This document shows, piece after piece, positions 5,207 to 12,907 of a stretch of 34,223 bases of DNA. Origin of the DNA: a virus; IMG/VR virus record IMGVR_UViG_3300044712_001018, positions 1-34,223 of that record. One strand, written 5' to 3'. Every line of letters starts with the position of its first letter. Positions within the stretch are counted from its first letter, which is position 1. The notes beneath the pieces were generated by a model that saw nothing but the letters and a program-made list of their open reading frames with translations, had not been told where the DNA came from and ran no database searches. The position numbers and the translations under genes were made by a program.

Positions 5207-6914
5207 AGGCCGGCGGAGGTAGCGAGGTGTTCGGCGCCGGGTCGACGACGGTCTCCGCGCCGTCGGCCCAGTCGTATGCGTCCGGTGAATACTCGCGCAC
5301 GTCGAGATCGATCACGGTCGCCGGCACTTCGCTGCCCTCCTGCGGCTCGTCAAATTCCCGCTTCTCGACGACCCGGAAGAGCTTGCCTACCCAGCCGAGC
5401 TCGGGATCCGTGTACGCGACGATCGCGCCCGGGTCGATCGGCGCCACGCGCAGCTTGCACGGCAGCGTGCCGGTGATGTCCTGGCGCGCGGTCTCGAGAT
5501 GGATCTTCCCGATCCGCTGCGCCGCCGCGGCCGACTGCACCCAGGGGAGTTTGAGGTCGCGCCACAGCTCGACCCCGTCGTCCTCGGCCAGGTAGAGCGC
5601 ATTCACGACCGGCGGGAAAGGCCGCTCGATATACCGGTCGCCCGGGAAACAGAAGGTCCCCTTGACCCGGTTGCACGTATCGCGGAAGTCGTCGCGGGTC
5701 TGGATCGAGAGATTCCCCGTGCGCAGGTCGTCGGGCCCGATCGAGGCTGTCGCCACGCGTGCGACGCCGGCGTGACAGATCCAGCGGCCGCCGATGCAAT
5801 AGAGCTCCCCGGCCATCGTCGCGACGAGCTGCTCGAGCACGGTCCCGCGCTCGGCGTCGGTATCCCAGACGGCGCTGCAGCGGTAGCGCCGCTCCGCGCC
5901 TCCAGCCGTGAGCGAGACGCCGCTCGCCGTGGCCGTCGCGGCCGCGTCGATCACGAAGAGCGGATCGAGATCCGTATCCGCCTCGACATACACGATGCGC
6001 GCCCCGGCCGGGATCCCGGCTCCGGAGACAGGCATCCCGACGGACAGGCCGGAGAGCGCCGCAAAGCTCGCGACCTCGATCGTCGGGCTGCCGTTGGTCG
6101 TGTCACCACTGACAGCCACGCCACCCCCCGCGAGAGCGACCGACTCGTCACACGCGTTTGCGGCCGCGATGAAGGAGGCCTCGTCGATCTCGTCGGCATA
6201 GTCGCAGCCGACGCCCAGCTCCTCGTCGCAGAGGTAGTCCATCACGCACAGCGCCGGGTTGTCGGACCATTTCCAGGTCGCCGGATCCGCCCGACTCTGG
6301 CTCACGTCGCGCGGGTCGAATACCTTGCGACAGCGCACGAGGGCCGAGACGTTGGCCAGCGCCGGCATCTCGGCCGTGTTGTGCCGCAGTATACAGAAGA
6401 GATACGCGATACCCCGGCCGCGGTGCGCGCTTGTCCACCTGGCCGACAGGCCCATCAGGGTCGCATCCGCCGTCTGGCTCGAGGATCCGAGATGCGGATA
6501 CGCCCAGAACCGATCGGAGAGGATGCCCACGGCCGCATTGCCGGGCCCGATGATCACGCCGCGATTGTCGACGAAGTAGACCCCGCCGATCGCGTCGACC
6601 TCGTGGCAGAAGAGCGGGAGCACGAGGTACGCCCAGTCGTTCGGCTGGCCGCTCTCGTCCTTGGTCTCGGCAAAGGTGATCGGACCGGAGACGCGCACCT
6701 CGCCGTATCCGGCCCGCGCGACCGGCGCCGGCTCGCGCTTCATCTGGATCATCGACCCCGTGCCGAGCGCGTCGAGCGACTTGCGCGCGAGCGCCTGGCC
6801 GGCGAGCGAGAAGGCGGTCGAGATCGCCGCCGACTGCAGGATCGCCCCGATCGTGACGGTCCCGACGACATGAGTACCGGCGATGGCCGCCGCAGCTGCT
6901 GCAACTGGAGGCAT
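5205..6914 (-). CDS. Tail hub / tail-tip protein (gpJ-type role)
   Basis: A 569-residue protein, the last gene of the tail module. It opens with an Ala/Gly-rich membrane-like stretch (residues 3-45: AAAAAAIAGTHVVGTV and following), as in other tail-tip proteins. It then has a beta-rich body (GYGEVRVSGPI, GVYFVDNRGVIIGP, SARWTSAHRGRGIAYLF, CDEELGVG) similar in order to the N-terminal hub part of lambda-gpJ-like and related central tail proteins. Residues about 265-339 (NGSPTIEVASF, VGMPVSGAGIPAGARI) look like a small beta module inserted between hub domains. The C-terminal part (VYTD/LGWVGKLFRVVEKREF) is typical of hub domain ends. The gene starts 7 bp after the preceding minor tail gene. Confidence 0.75.
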   Translation of the reverse strand: MPPVAAAAAAIAGTHVVGTVTIGAILQSAAISTAFSLAGQALARKSLDALGTGSMIQMKREPAPVARAGYGEVRVSGPITFAETKDESGQPNDWAYLVLPLFCHEVDAIGGVYFVDNRGVIIGPGNAAVGILSDRFWAYPHLGSSSQTADATLMGLSARWTSAHRGRGIAYLFCILRHNTAEMPALANVSALVRCRKVFDPRDVSQSRADPATWKWSDNPALCVMDYLCDEELGVGCDYADEIDEASFIAAANACDESVALAGGGVAVSGDTTNGSPTIEVASFAALSGLSVGMPVSGAGIPAGARIVYVEADTDLDPLFVIDAAATATASGVSLTAGGAERRYRCSAVWDTDAERGTVLEQLVATMAGELYCIGGRWICHAGVARVATASIGPDDLRTGNLSIQTRDDFRDTCNRVKGTFCFPGDRYIERPFPPVVNALYLAEDDGVELWRDLKLPWVQSAAAAQRIGKIHLETARQDITGTLPCKLRVAPIDPGAIVAYTDPELGWVGKLFRVVEKREFDEPQEGSEVPATVIDLDVREYSPDAYDWADGAETVVDPAPNTSLPPPA

Positions 6915-6921
6915 GATGTGT

Positions 6922-7500
6922 TTATGAGTATCCCGGCTCGCCCGCCCGGCTGCGCGTGCCGAAGTGGATCGGCGCTTCCGCGAGCGCGCTCGCGAACTCG
7001 AAGAAGAGGTCGCCCGGGTAGCGCGCCTGCTGCTCCTCGTGCGAATACCGCCGCGTCGCCGCCCGGCGCAGATCCGCGAGCCGGCTCTCGCAATTGACCT
7101 CGATCGAGGCCGTCGTGCCGGTGCGCTCGATCCGGCATGTATTCATGCGCCCGGCCCAACGAAGATCCGGGTCGGCCAGGAGCGCGGTAAAGCCCGCATT
7201 CATAAAGCCGCGCCACAGCTTCACGGAGCGCAGCCGGTAGTTTTCGCCGAGGACGGTCGCGATCAGCGTCGACGGCACGCCGGAGAGCGACAGCGACAGG
7301 TTGCGCGCCGTCACGCCCTCGGCCTCCTCGATCGGCGCGATCCCGATCAGCTCGCCGCCGCCGGCGAAGGTCCGGCCGAGTGTCACGATATCGCCGACAC
7401 CCGTCCACATCCGCACGTATCCGCCGGAGAAGTTCAGCTCGCCGAACCACGCCGGCCGCACGAACGGGAGGACGACCGTCGCCGCATTGGCGCTCGACAT
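6922..7500 (-). CDS. Minor tail protein (DUF2163/gpL-like role)
   Basis: A 192-residue protein read as SSANAATVVLPFVRPAWFGELNFSGG at the start. Key parts are VKLWRGFMNAGF, then LLADPDLRWAGRMNTCRIERTG, then CESRLADLRRAATRRYSHEEQQARYPGD. The last pattern (ESR-x-x-L-x-R then R-R-Y-S and Y-P-G-D) is characteristic of minor tail proteins that sit just before the tail-tip assembly genes in gene-transfer-agent and lambda-type tails. ATG 7500 was chosen because upstream sequence is the C-terminus of the previous gene in another frame (stop 7503). Confidence 0.7.
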   Translation of the reverse strand: MSSANAATVVLPFVRPAWFGELNFSGGYVRMWTGVGDIVTLGRTFAGGGELIGIAPIEEAEGVTARNLSLSLSGVPSTLIATVLGENYRLRSVKLWRGFMNAGFTALLADPDLRWAGRMNTCRIERTGTTASIEVNCESRLADLRRAATRRYSHEEQQARYPGDLFFEFASALAEAPIHFGTRSRAGEPGYS

Positions 7501-7502
7501 AC

Positions 7503-7994
7503 TCACGGCGAGACCCTCCGCGTCATCTCGCCTTGTCTCGCGCCTGGCGCTACGCGCCAGGCGCGGCGCCAGGCCGGCATGCGCACGAAGCGCAGGCCCT
7601 CGAGGCCCGCGGCCGCGGCCTCGGCGCCGACACAGATCGCGAGCGCGACGAGCGGATCGGCCTCGCCCTCGATCGGCGCGAGGATTGAGACCAGGTCGCC
7701 GCGCATGGCGTGCCGCGCCGGGATCTCGACGAGTCCAGTCCACGCCGGCCACAGCTCGGCGCCGAAGAGATCGGGCCGCTCAGTCTGGCCAAACACCTCC
7801 TGCGCCAGGCGTAGCGCTCCGGCCGCGTCGCTGTATCGCCCGCGCAACGTAGCTCCATGGATGCGGCCCGATACCTGCGCGACCCAGTCGGCCGCCATCA
7901 GGCAGCAATCGTGATCGCCCCAGGCAAACGGCCGCGCGCGCCGCACCTCGATAAACTCCGCGAGCAGCACCCCGCGCTGTCGTGTCGTCATCAT
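7503..7994 (-). CDS. DUF6950-like tail assembly protein
   Basis: A 163-residue protein with a strong AGGAGGT ribosome site 7 bases upstream of the first of two ATGs (7994). The N-terminus has EFIEVRRARPFAWGDHDCCLMAADWVAQVSG, the FxWGxxDCxxLAADWV signature of DUF6950. That family is related in shape to NlpC/P60-like tail-assembly proteins and sits beside hub genes in many phages. Cys in DHDC could be a thiol catalytic residue, but a full Cys-His pair cannot be confirmed. It overlaps the upstream tail gene (ATGA). Confidence 0.7.
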   Translation of the reverse strand: MMTTRQRGVLLAEFIEVRRARPFAWGDHDCCLMAADWVAQVSGRIHGATLRGRYSDAAGALRLAQEVFGQTERPDLFGAELWPAWTGLVEIPARHAMRGDLVSILAPIEGEADPLVALAICVGAEAAAAGLEGLRFVRMPAWRRAWRVAPGARQGEMTRRVSP

Positions 7995-8359
7995 GCGGAT
8001 ACCTCCTCGTACGCCGCGATCTGGTAGGAGAACTCGACCGCCCCGCGCGACGTCCACCCCGTGGCCCCGGCGACCACGCGAAACTCGCGCACGCCAGGCG
8101 CAGGCGACTCGCCCGGGCACCACGGGTCCAGGTCGAACAGAAAGGTATCGGCCATGCCGTCGAGCGCCGCGACGAAGGCGCACAGGAGCGCCGCCTTCGT
8201 GCGGCCCACACGGTCGAACCGGATCACGATGCGATACTGGCGCCCGCCGCGGTCCTGCACCTGCGCGCCGAACGAGGTCGGCGAGACGGTCGCGACCTGC
8301 GCACGCGCCTTGACCACTTCGACCGAGCTCGGCCACACGTTGGGGAATGCTAGAGCCAT
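7991..8359 (-). CDS. Minor tail protein, paralogue of the core of the 10402 protein
   Basis: A 122-residue protein. Residues about 18-38 (RAQVATVSPTSFGAQVQDRG is the key part) closely match the centre of the 214-aa protein at 10402-9758 (RAQVATISPATYSAQVQDRG), and the similarity continues through a hydrophobic helix, a TF-x-(F/M) strand and a Pro/Gly loop. Both are therefore built on one domain, probably a tail-tip or distal-tail beta domain. Its start lies 1 bp from the GTATTCAG repeat that bounds the 468-bp insert. Confidence 0.65.
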   Translation of the reverse strand: MALAFPNVWPSSVEVVKARAQVATVSPTSFGAQVQDRGGRQYRIVIRFDRVGRTKAALLCAFVAALDGMADTFLFDLDPWCPGESPAPGVREFRVVAGATGWTSRGAVEFSYQIAAYEEVSA

Positions 8360-8367
8360 GTATTCAG

Positions 8368-8835
8368 AGGTCTCGCAGATTTGGGGTTGATGGAGTTGCC
8401 TGGCTCAGGCTCGCGCCGCTATCCCCGAAGTTGGTGTTTTGGGGTTGATGCGATTAGCGGCGGCGGCCTCCGCCATCAGTTTTCGCAGTTCACGGCGTCC
8501 CAAGGTCGCCGTGATGCTACTGAGGCAATTGCCGAAAGTCTGACTCTCCTTCTTGTTCTCGCGGGCAATCGGAGAGCGCTTCCAGTTTTTGCAGTCCGCC
8601 CGGTCAACCCACGGAGTCCACGCCTCCCAGCGGTTCAATTCTTCCGCCAAAGAGAGAGCCCACTCACGAGACATGGCTATGGTCACTGTTCGCTTGCCAA
8701 CCTTCCACCGCGGCGCCCCACCTGGCATAGGCCTGAGCTGCGTGCGTGATTTGGTTCGTTTCATATCAACCTTTGAGTGCGTGCTGCCGTTTCTGTCGTT
8801 TGTTCGGTTCGATCAACCCCAAATTTGGGTTACCC
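8368..8835. mobile_element. 468-bp insert with inverted termini and an 8-bp direct repeat
   Basis: GTATTCAG lies immediately outside both ends (8360-8367 and 8836-8843). Reading inward from each end, 24 bases match at 19 positions, with the last 12 identical (most of ATTTGGGGTTGAT, at 8379-8391 and inverted at 8812-8824). Removing the insert and one GTATTCAG leaves the upstream tail gene's TGA, four bases, then the downstream ATG, the tight packing seen elsewhere. The insert is visibly AT-richer than flanking genes and carries one 119-codon gene. This is the form of a small transposon or non-autonomous element; the protein is not a recognised transposase. GTATTCAG also occurs elsewhere in the window. 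Confidence 0.55.
8405..8764 (-). CDS. 119-aa protein carried by the 468-bp insert, unknown
   Basis: The protein begins MKRTKSRTQLRPMPGGAP, is rich in Lys, Arg and Trp, and has a central region with SREWALSLAEELNRWEAWTP and a helical C-terminal part (LGRRELRKLMAEAAAANRIN). The Lys/Asn content and lower GC set it apart from the neighbouring tail genes. No HNH, DDE, Rep or reverse-transcriptase motif was seen. It is entirely inside the element, and the element's direct TTTTGGGGTTGAT copy (8437-8449) overlaps its C-terminal codons. It could be a small DNA-binding protein of the element or a moron protein. Confidence 0.5.
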   Translation of the reverse strand: MKRTKSRTQLRPMPGGAPRWKVGKRTVTIAMSREWALSLAEELNRWEAWTPWVDRADCKNWKRSPIARENKKESQTFGNCLSSITATLGRRELRKLMAEAAAANRINPKTPTSGIAARA

Positions 8836-8839
8836 GTAT

Positions 8840-9754
8840 TCAGGCCTCCAATTCGTTGCCGGCCCAGTCGAAGTATCGGACCCGGGCCTCCTTGAAGATG
8901 AAATTCCCCTGGGGCAGCGAGTGCCGGAACATGAGCCAGCGCGGGAAGTTGACCGTATTCAGATCGGTGCGCCAGTTGCTGGCGACGTCGCCGTGTATCG
9001 TGCCCGTCTTGACCTGCGCGATCGTAGATCCCGACCCGTTGGTGAACGCCGCAAACATGCCATCGCCGGAGAGCGACTGCTGATTCTGCACGAGCGAATA
9101 ATACATCGTGCGGTCGACATTCGAGGCCCAGATCTCCCACGCTTTTGTCCACACGGCGGCCGAGGTCGCATGCGCGTGCAGCATGTGGTACGAGTCGGTC
9201 TGCGTGAGGTGCCCGGCACCCGCAAAACTGAATGATGCGTAGGTCAGAATACGGCCGCCGATGCCGTCGAGAAAGGAGTGCGGCTGATAGAGCTGCGGGC
9301 TGCTCGTCCACCAGCCCGCGGTGCCCGACAGGTACGGCCCGCCTGTGGTGACTTCGTTCCAGGTCGTCGGGACTACCTGCATGGCCCCGATTCGGTCGTA
9401 ATCTTTCGTGGCCGGATCGCTTATCCACGGCACAAGACTCGACGTGTTGAGCGGATACATCTGCATGATCCCGAAGAAATCCGTCGGCCACCAGGTGTGG
9501 CTGCCTGGATACGCGATCGGGATCGGAAACTTCGGGATAGCACTGGAGAACCGCAGGCCGAAAAAGTTGGTGTGATTCCAGCCCTTCAGATCCCAGTCTC
9601 CGGTGCCCACAGGCGAGACATGCGCCTTCATGCAGATCTGCATGCGCTTGGCCGCGGCCGGAGCCGCCGCGAGCTGGATGCGCCAGGCGCCCGCGCCGAA
9701 GTCGTCGCCCTCGATACGCCTCTCCGCATTTACTGGATCGTAGACGACACCCAT
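8840..9754 (-). CDS. Putative tail fibre / receptor-binding protein
   Basis: A 304-residue protein, rich in aromatic residues, Ser, Thr and Asn, with few charged residues, and beta-like throughout (AWRIQLAAAPAAAKRMQICM, then SYHMLHAHATSAAVWTKAWEI, and RWLMFRHSLPQGNFIFKEA at the end). There is no collagen or coiled-coil repeat. Base composition is less GC-rich than the surrounding tail genes, as is common for exchanged receptor-binding genes. It sits between two paralogous minor tail genes (10402 and 8359), suggesting a cassette. Receptor binding is inferred from composition and position; a baseplate structural role is possible. Confidence 0.5.
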   Translation of the reverse strand: MGVVYDPVNAERRIEGDDFGAGAWRIQLAAAPAAAKRMQICMKAHVSPVGTGDWDLKGWNHTNFFGLRFSSAIPKFPIPIAYPGSHTWWPTDFFGIMQMYPLNTSSLVPWISDPATKDYDRIGAMQVVPTTWNEVTTGGPYLSGTAGWWTSSPQLYQPHSFLDGIGGRILTYASFSFAGAGHLTQTDSYHMLHAHATSAAVWTKAWEIWASNVDRTMYYSLVQNQQSLSGDGMFAAFTNGSGSTIAQVKTGTIHGDVASNWRTDLNTVNFPRWLMFRHSLPQGNFIFKEARVRYFDWAGNELEA

Positions 9755-9757
9755 AAA

Positions 9758-10402
9758 TCAAAGGCTCGAGTCGTTCGCGCCATCCCAGCCGGAGGCGTCT
9801 GCGGTTACGTCGACCTGCTCGGCGGCCGCATAGTCGAGCGCCCCGCCCTGCCAGCCTGGCGTCGATGCCTTGACCACGATCGATTCGGCGACGACACCGC
9901 CGACCATCTCGACCGCCTCGAGCGAGGCCCCGAAGGCCACGCCGGCGCGGCTCTCCCAGCCCGGGTCGACCTGCAGGCAACCGAAGAGGACGATCCCCGC
10001 CGGCGCGCCTGGCGAGACGCGGTCGAGCGACATGGTAAAGGTGTGACCCGGCACGGCGACGAAGGCCAGGAACTCGACGAGCTCGGCCGCGGCCGCGCCC
10101 GTGAGCCCATCCCAGGCGAGCGAGATCTGCCAGCCGCGGCCGCCCCGATCCTGCACCTGCGCCGAGTAGGTCGCCGGCGAGATTGTAGCCACCTGCGCGC
10201 GCCGATGGTTGTATGTGGCCTCGTGCACATAGAGGCGATCCGGGAGCTCCCTCGAAGCGCCCGCGCTCAGGTCGCGATAATCCAGGGCGCCGCCCTGCCA
10301 GCCGTCGGCATCGGCCCCGATCACCCAGGAGACCGCCGGGGCATAGTCCAGCGCTCCTCCCTCCCAGCCGCTCGCCGCCGCATCGATCACGAGGACGCTC
10401 AT
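9758..10402 (-). CDS. Minor tail protein with flanking GW(E/Q)GGALDY repeats
   Basis: A 214-residue protein. The centre (about 66-160) is the tail domain shared with the 8359 protein (RAQVATISPATYSAQVQDRG). Two repeats of 22 residues flank it on each side: GWEGGALDY at 12-20 and GWQGGALDY at 34-42, then GWQGGALDY at 183-191 and GWDGANDS at 205. The repeats look like small surface-exposed turns that could decorate the tail or bind a fibre. The ATG overlaps the tape-measure stop by ATGA. Confidence 0.65.
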   Translation of the reverse strand: MSVLVIDAAASGWEGGALDYAPAVSWVIGADADGWQGGALDYRDLSAGASRELPDRLYVHEATYNHRRAQVATISPATYSAQVQDRGGRGWQISLAWDGLTGAAAAELVEFLAFVAVPGHTFTMSLDRVSPGAPAGIVLFGCLQVDPGWESRAGVAFGASLEAVEMVGGVVAESIVVKASTPGWQGGALDYAAAEQVDVTADASGWDGANDSSL

Positions 10403-12552
10403 CGATGGCCGTCCTTCTTGCGGCGCTGTGCGTCCAGCACGCCGCGCCGTTGCCGGCGCTCCATGTCCGGCAGCATGCGCGCGAGATGCGCCGGGGTGAG
10501 GCCGTCCGAAAAATGGTTGTGTATGGCGATCGACTCGCCGCCCACTCCACCGGCCGCGCCGGCGGCCGCAGCGCCGCTCGCCATCTCGGCCACGTATCCG
10601 CCGGCAGCATACCCGGGCGCGGAGCGCAGGCCCGCGAGCAGGTTGCGGAAAAACGGCGCGCCGCCGTGCCGGTCGAGCGTCGGCTTGTCGATCACGCCCT
10701 CGCCGGCGTGCACCACGCCCGCGACCTTGAACCGGGGTCCCGGGCCCGTGTATCCGCCCGAGGCAAATCCCATCTGCCCCAGCCCGAGAAACCCGGCCAG
10801 CCCCTGCCCGGCGCCGCCCGAGGCGCCGATGATCGACTTGAAGATGATCGCCCGGATCGTCGCCGCGGCCAGGTCGGCCGCGATCGACTGGAAGACATTC
10901 GAGAGCGACTCGCGCAGATCCCCGCCCCGCACGGCCGCATCCGCGAGCGATCGCGAGACGCCGTCGATCCCTTCGCGCAGCGTATCGGCCAGGCCGATCT
11001 GTTTCTCCCAGGTCGTCGCCTGCGGATCCACACCGCGGCCGAGCGTCTTGTCCTCCTGCTCGAGCCCCTGGATATCCGCCTCGAGCTGCACCTTCTCGCC
11101 ATCGGTCGCCGTCGCCAGCGCCTCGCGCTTGAGCCGTAGTATATCCGCCACGACAGCGCGCTGTGCCTCCACGAGGACCTTGATCGCGCGCTGCTTCTCC
11201 ACCTCCGAGAGGTCCTCGCGCTGCGCGAGCTGGTCGCGCTCGAATTGCAGACGATCGATCACCGTCCGCCGGCGCTGCACCTCGAGCTCGAGGAGCTTGC
11301 GGCGCTCGGTCTCGTCCTGCTTCGCCGTCGACGCGATCGCCTTCTCGGCCGCGTCGACGTCTTTCATCACGGCGAGCATTTTCTCCGTGTATTGCAGCGC
11401 GACCTGTTCGCGCTCGGCCTGGCTGCCGGCCGCCTGCAGCGCGATCACGCGCTCCTGATCCAGCACGCGCAGGCGGATCTGAAGAGTCTCGAGCCGCTGC
11501 TGATCTGTCGCGAGCCCCTCCTGCGCCGCCTGCACGCGCTCGCGCGTCTTGCGCGCCTCCTCACTGGCGAGCCAGATCCGCGCTTGCTCCTCGCGGATTT
11601 GCTCCGGCGTGGCCACAGCCGCGGCCGCCGCAGCTGCAGGAGACGCCTCGCCAGCAGCCGGGCCCGGCACAGCGGCCGCGGTCGCACGCCGCATCTCGGC
11701 GAGCTCGGCCCGGAGCCTCTCCAGCCGGCCCGGATCCCACAGCTTAAACCCTTCATCTTGCGACCGCTGATGCCGGTCCTCCTCGAGCTTGATCAACCAC
11801 TCGAGCTGCTTCTCGCGCCCGGATCCGCCGGCGACGTCGAAGATATTCAACAGGTCCGCGGCGACATTCCCGAAGAAGTTCGACGAGCGCCGCTTCAGAT
11901 CTTCGATCCCCTGGCTGGCCCGCGAGATCCGATCCGAAAACTCTTTTTCCATCACCTGGCCGGCGCGCTTGCCCTTCTCGGCGAACTCGTCGAAGGCGGC
12001 CGACCCGCGCAGCGTGTCGAAGAGCTTTTGCGAATTCACGCCGGCGATCTCCACCGCGCCGGAGTAGACCTTCGCGCTACCCTCGCCGGCGATCAGCGCC
12101 GTACCAAAGGCCTGGAGACGCCGCTCCCAGGAGAGCCGCTCGAGCGCCTCGATCGACAGGCCCATGTCGCCGAAGGCCTTGGCCGCCTTGCCTCCCTCCG
12201 TGCGGGCCTCGGCGAGCTTGGCCTGCAGCCGGTCGGAGAAGCCGGCCAGGTCGTCGACGGTCTGGCCGAAGCGCCGCGCGATATAGTCGGCGACCTGGAT
12301 CGCCTCCGAGGTCGTGCTGAAGCGCTCGGCGAGGTTGCCGAACTTTTCCTGCAGGTCGAAGGCCTGCGACGTGAGCGAGCGCACGATCGACACACCGGCC
12401 TGCAGCGAGAGGTTGACTCCAGCGATCGTCCCGGCGACACGACCGAGCGAGGCGAAGGTACGCTCGAGCTGCGACACGTTGCGCTGCATCGACGTGAGCG
12501 CCGCGGTGCGCGCGTCGATCCGCAGGAGTATGTCGATCACTTGCTGGGACAT
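10399..12552 (-). CDS. Tape-measure protein
   Basis: A 717-residue protein starting MSQQVIDILLRIDARTAALTS. It has long helical and coiled-coil stretches (about 30-190 and 280-480 with heptad Leu/Ala and many Gln/Glu/Arg), a middle hydrophobic segment near ATIRAIIFKSIIGASGGAG, and a Gly-rich C-terminus (GFASGGYTGPGPRFKVAGVVHAGE). That C-terminal sequence, FASGGYTG...VHAGE, is a hallmark of tape-measure C-termini. At about 0.15 nm per residue the tail would be near 110 nm. The start at 12552 was chosen over the longer frame, which runs into the chaperone gene; the ribosome site is weak. Confidence 0.88.
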   Translation of the reverse strand: MSQQVIDILLRIDARTAALTSMQRNVSQLERTFASLGRVAGTIAGVNLSLQAGVSIVRSLTSQAFDLQEKFGNLAERFSTTSEAIQVADYIARRFGQTVDDLAGFSDRLQAKLAEARTEGGKAAKAFGDMGLSIEALERLSWERRLQAFGTALIAGEGSAKVYSGAVEIAGVNSQKLFDTLRGSAAFDEFAEKGKRAGQVMEKEFSDRISRASQGIEDLKRRSSNFFGNVAADLLNIFDVAGGSGREKQLEWLIKLEEDRHQRSQDEGFKLWDPGRLERLRAELAEMRRATAAAVPGPAAGEASPAAAAAAAVATPEQIREEQARIWLASEEARKTRERVQAAQEGLATDQQRLETLQIRLRVLDQERVIALQAAGSQAEREQVALQYTEKMLAVMKDVDAAEKAIASTAKQDETERRKLLELEVQRRRTVIDRLQFERDQLAQREDLSEVEKQRAIKVLVEAQRAVVADILRLKREALATATDGEKVQLEADIQGLEQEDKTLGRGVDPQATTWEKQIGLADTLREGIDGVSRSLADAAVRGGDLRESLSNVFQSIAADLAAATIRAIIFKSIIGASGGAGQGLAGFLGLGQMGFASGGYTGPGPRFKVAGVVHAGEGVIDKPTLDRHGGAPFFRNLLAGLRSAPGYAAGGYVAEMASGAAAAGAAGGVGGESIAIHNHFSDGLTPAHLARMLPDMERRQRRGVLDAQRRKKDGHR

Positions 12553-12570
12553 GGTGTGCTTTCTTCGATT

Positions 12571-12586
12571 TGCTCGCCGGCGAGCA
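12571..12586. repeat. Dispersed palindrome GCTCGCCGGCGAGC, copy 2
   Basis: TGCTCGCCGGCGAGCA (core 12572-12585) directly follows the TGA (12589-12587) of the second chaperone frame, so the minus strand reads TGATGCTCGCC.... It ends 18 bp before the tape-measure ATG. It may act as an mRNA hairpin between chaperone and tape-measure translation. Confidence 0.7.
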
Positions 12587-12907
12587 TCAGGCCGTGCGCA
12601 TCGCCTCGAGGCGCTCGGCCAGGCGCTGCGCGTAGTCGACACGCTGCGGCATGTAGGCGGCCGCGCAGGCCACCTCGAGCGCCGCGAGTGCCTCCCTGGC
12701 GTCGTCGCGGCGCTGCATGCGCAGGTGCAGCCGTATGACCGGGAGCGGCATGTCCGCGACCTCGGTCAGCCACTTGCCGAGGATGTTTCCGGCGAGGGCG
12801 CAGGTCTCGGCGAGCGACTCTCCCCGGCCTTGCGCTCCAGGCTCGGATACATCCGAGCCAGTATCGCCAGCTGGTTTTCTATCCAGCGCAAGGCCAACGG
12901 GAAATTT
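12587..12907 (-). CDS. Downstream (gpT-like) frame of the tail assembly chaperone, probably reached by -1 frameshift
   Basis: This frame is open from upstream of 12907 to 12587 and lies in the -1 frame relative to the first chaperone ORF. Its convincing part begins near 12820 (ESLAETCALAGNILGKWLTE), and it ends in a helix (AYMPQRVDYAQRLAERLEAM). It has no good start codon near the join, so a fusion made by frameshift, as in lambda G-GT, is likely. An independent start at ATG 12751 would give only 54 residues. In long-tailed phages the fused form binds the tape measure during tail assembly. Confidence 0.5.
   Translation of the reverse strand, partial: KFPVGLALDRKPAGDTGSDVSEPGAQGRGESLAETCALAGNILGKWLTEVADMPLPVIRLHLRMQRRDDAREALAALEVACAAAYMPQRVDYAQRLAERLEAMRTA

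Noticed and set aside
8405-8764. The 119-aa insert protein as an HNH homing endonuclease
   Set aside because: No paired His/Asn motif or zinc-binding cysteines were seen; there is one isolated Cys pair only (DCKN, GNC).
8405-9754. A diversity-generating retroelement (fibre with variable end plus accessory gene)
   Set aside because: No reverse transcriptase and no adenine-biased template copy of the fibre's 3' end was found in the window.
9278-12738. Very long open frames on the plus strand opposite tail genes, including 700-codon ones
   Set aside because: They mirror real minus-strand genes in a GC-rich genome, are Arg/Ala/His-rich without domains, and lack ribosome sites.
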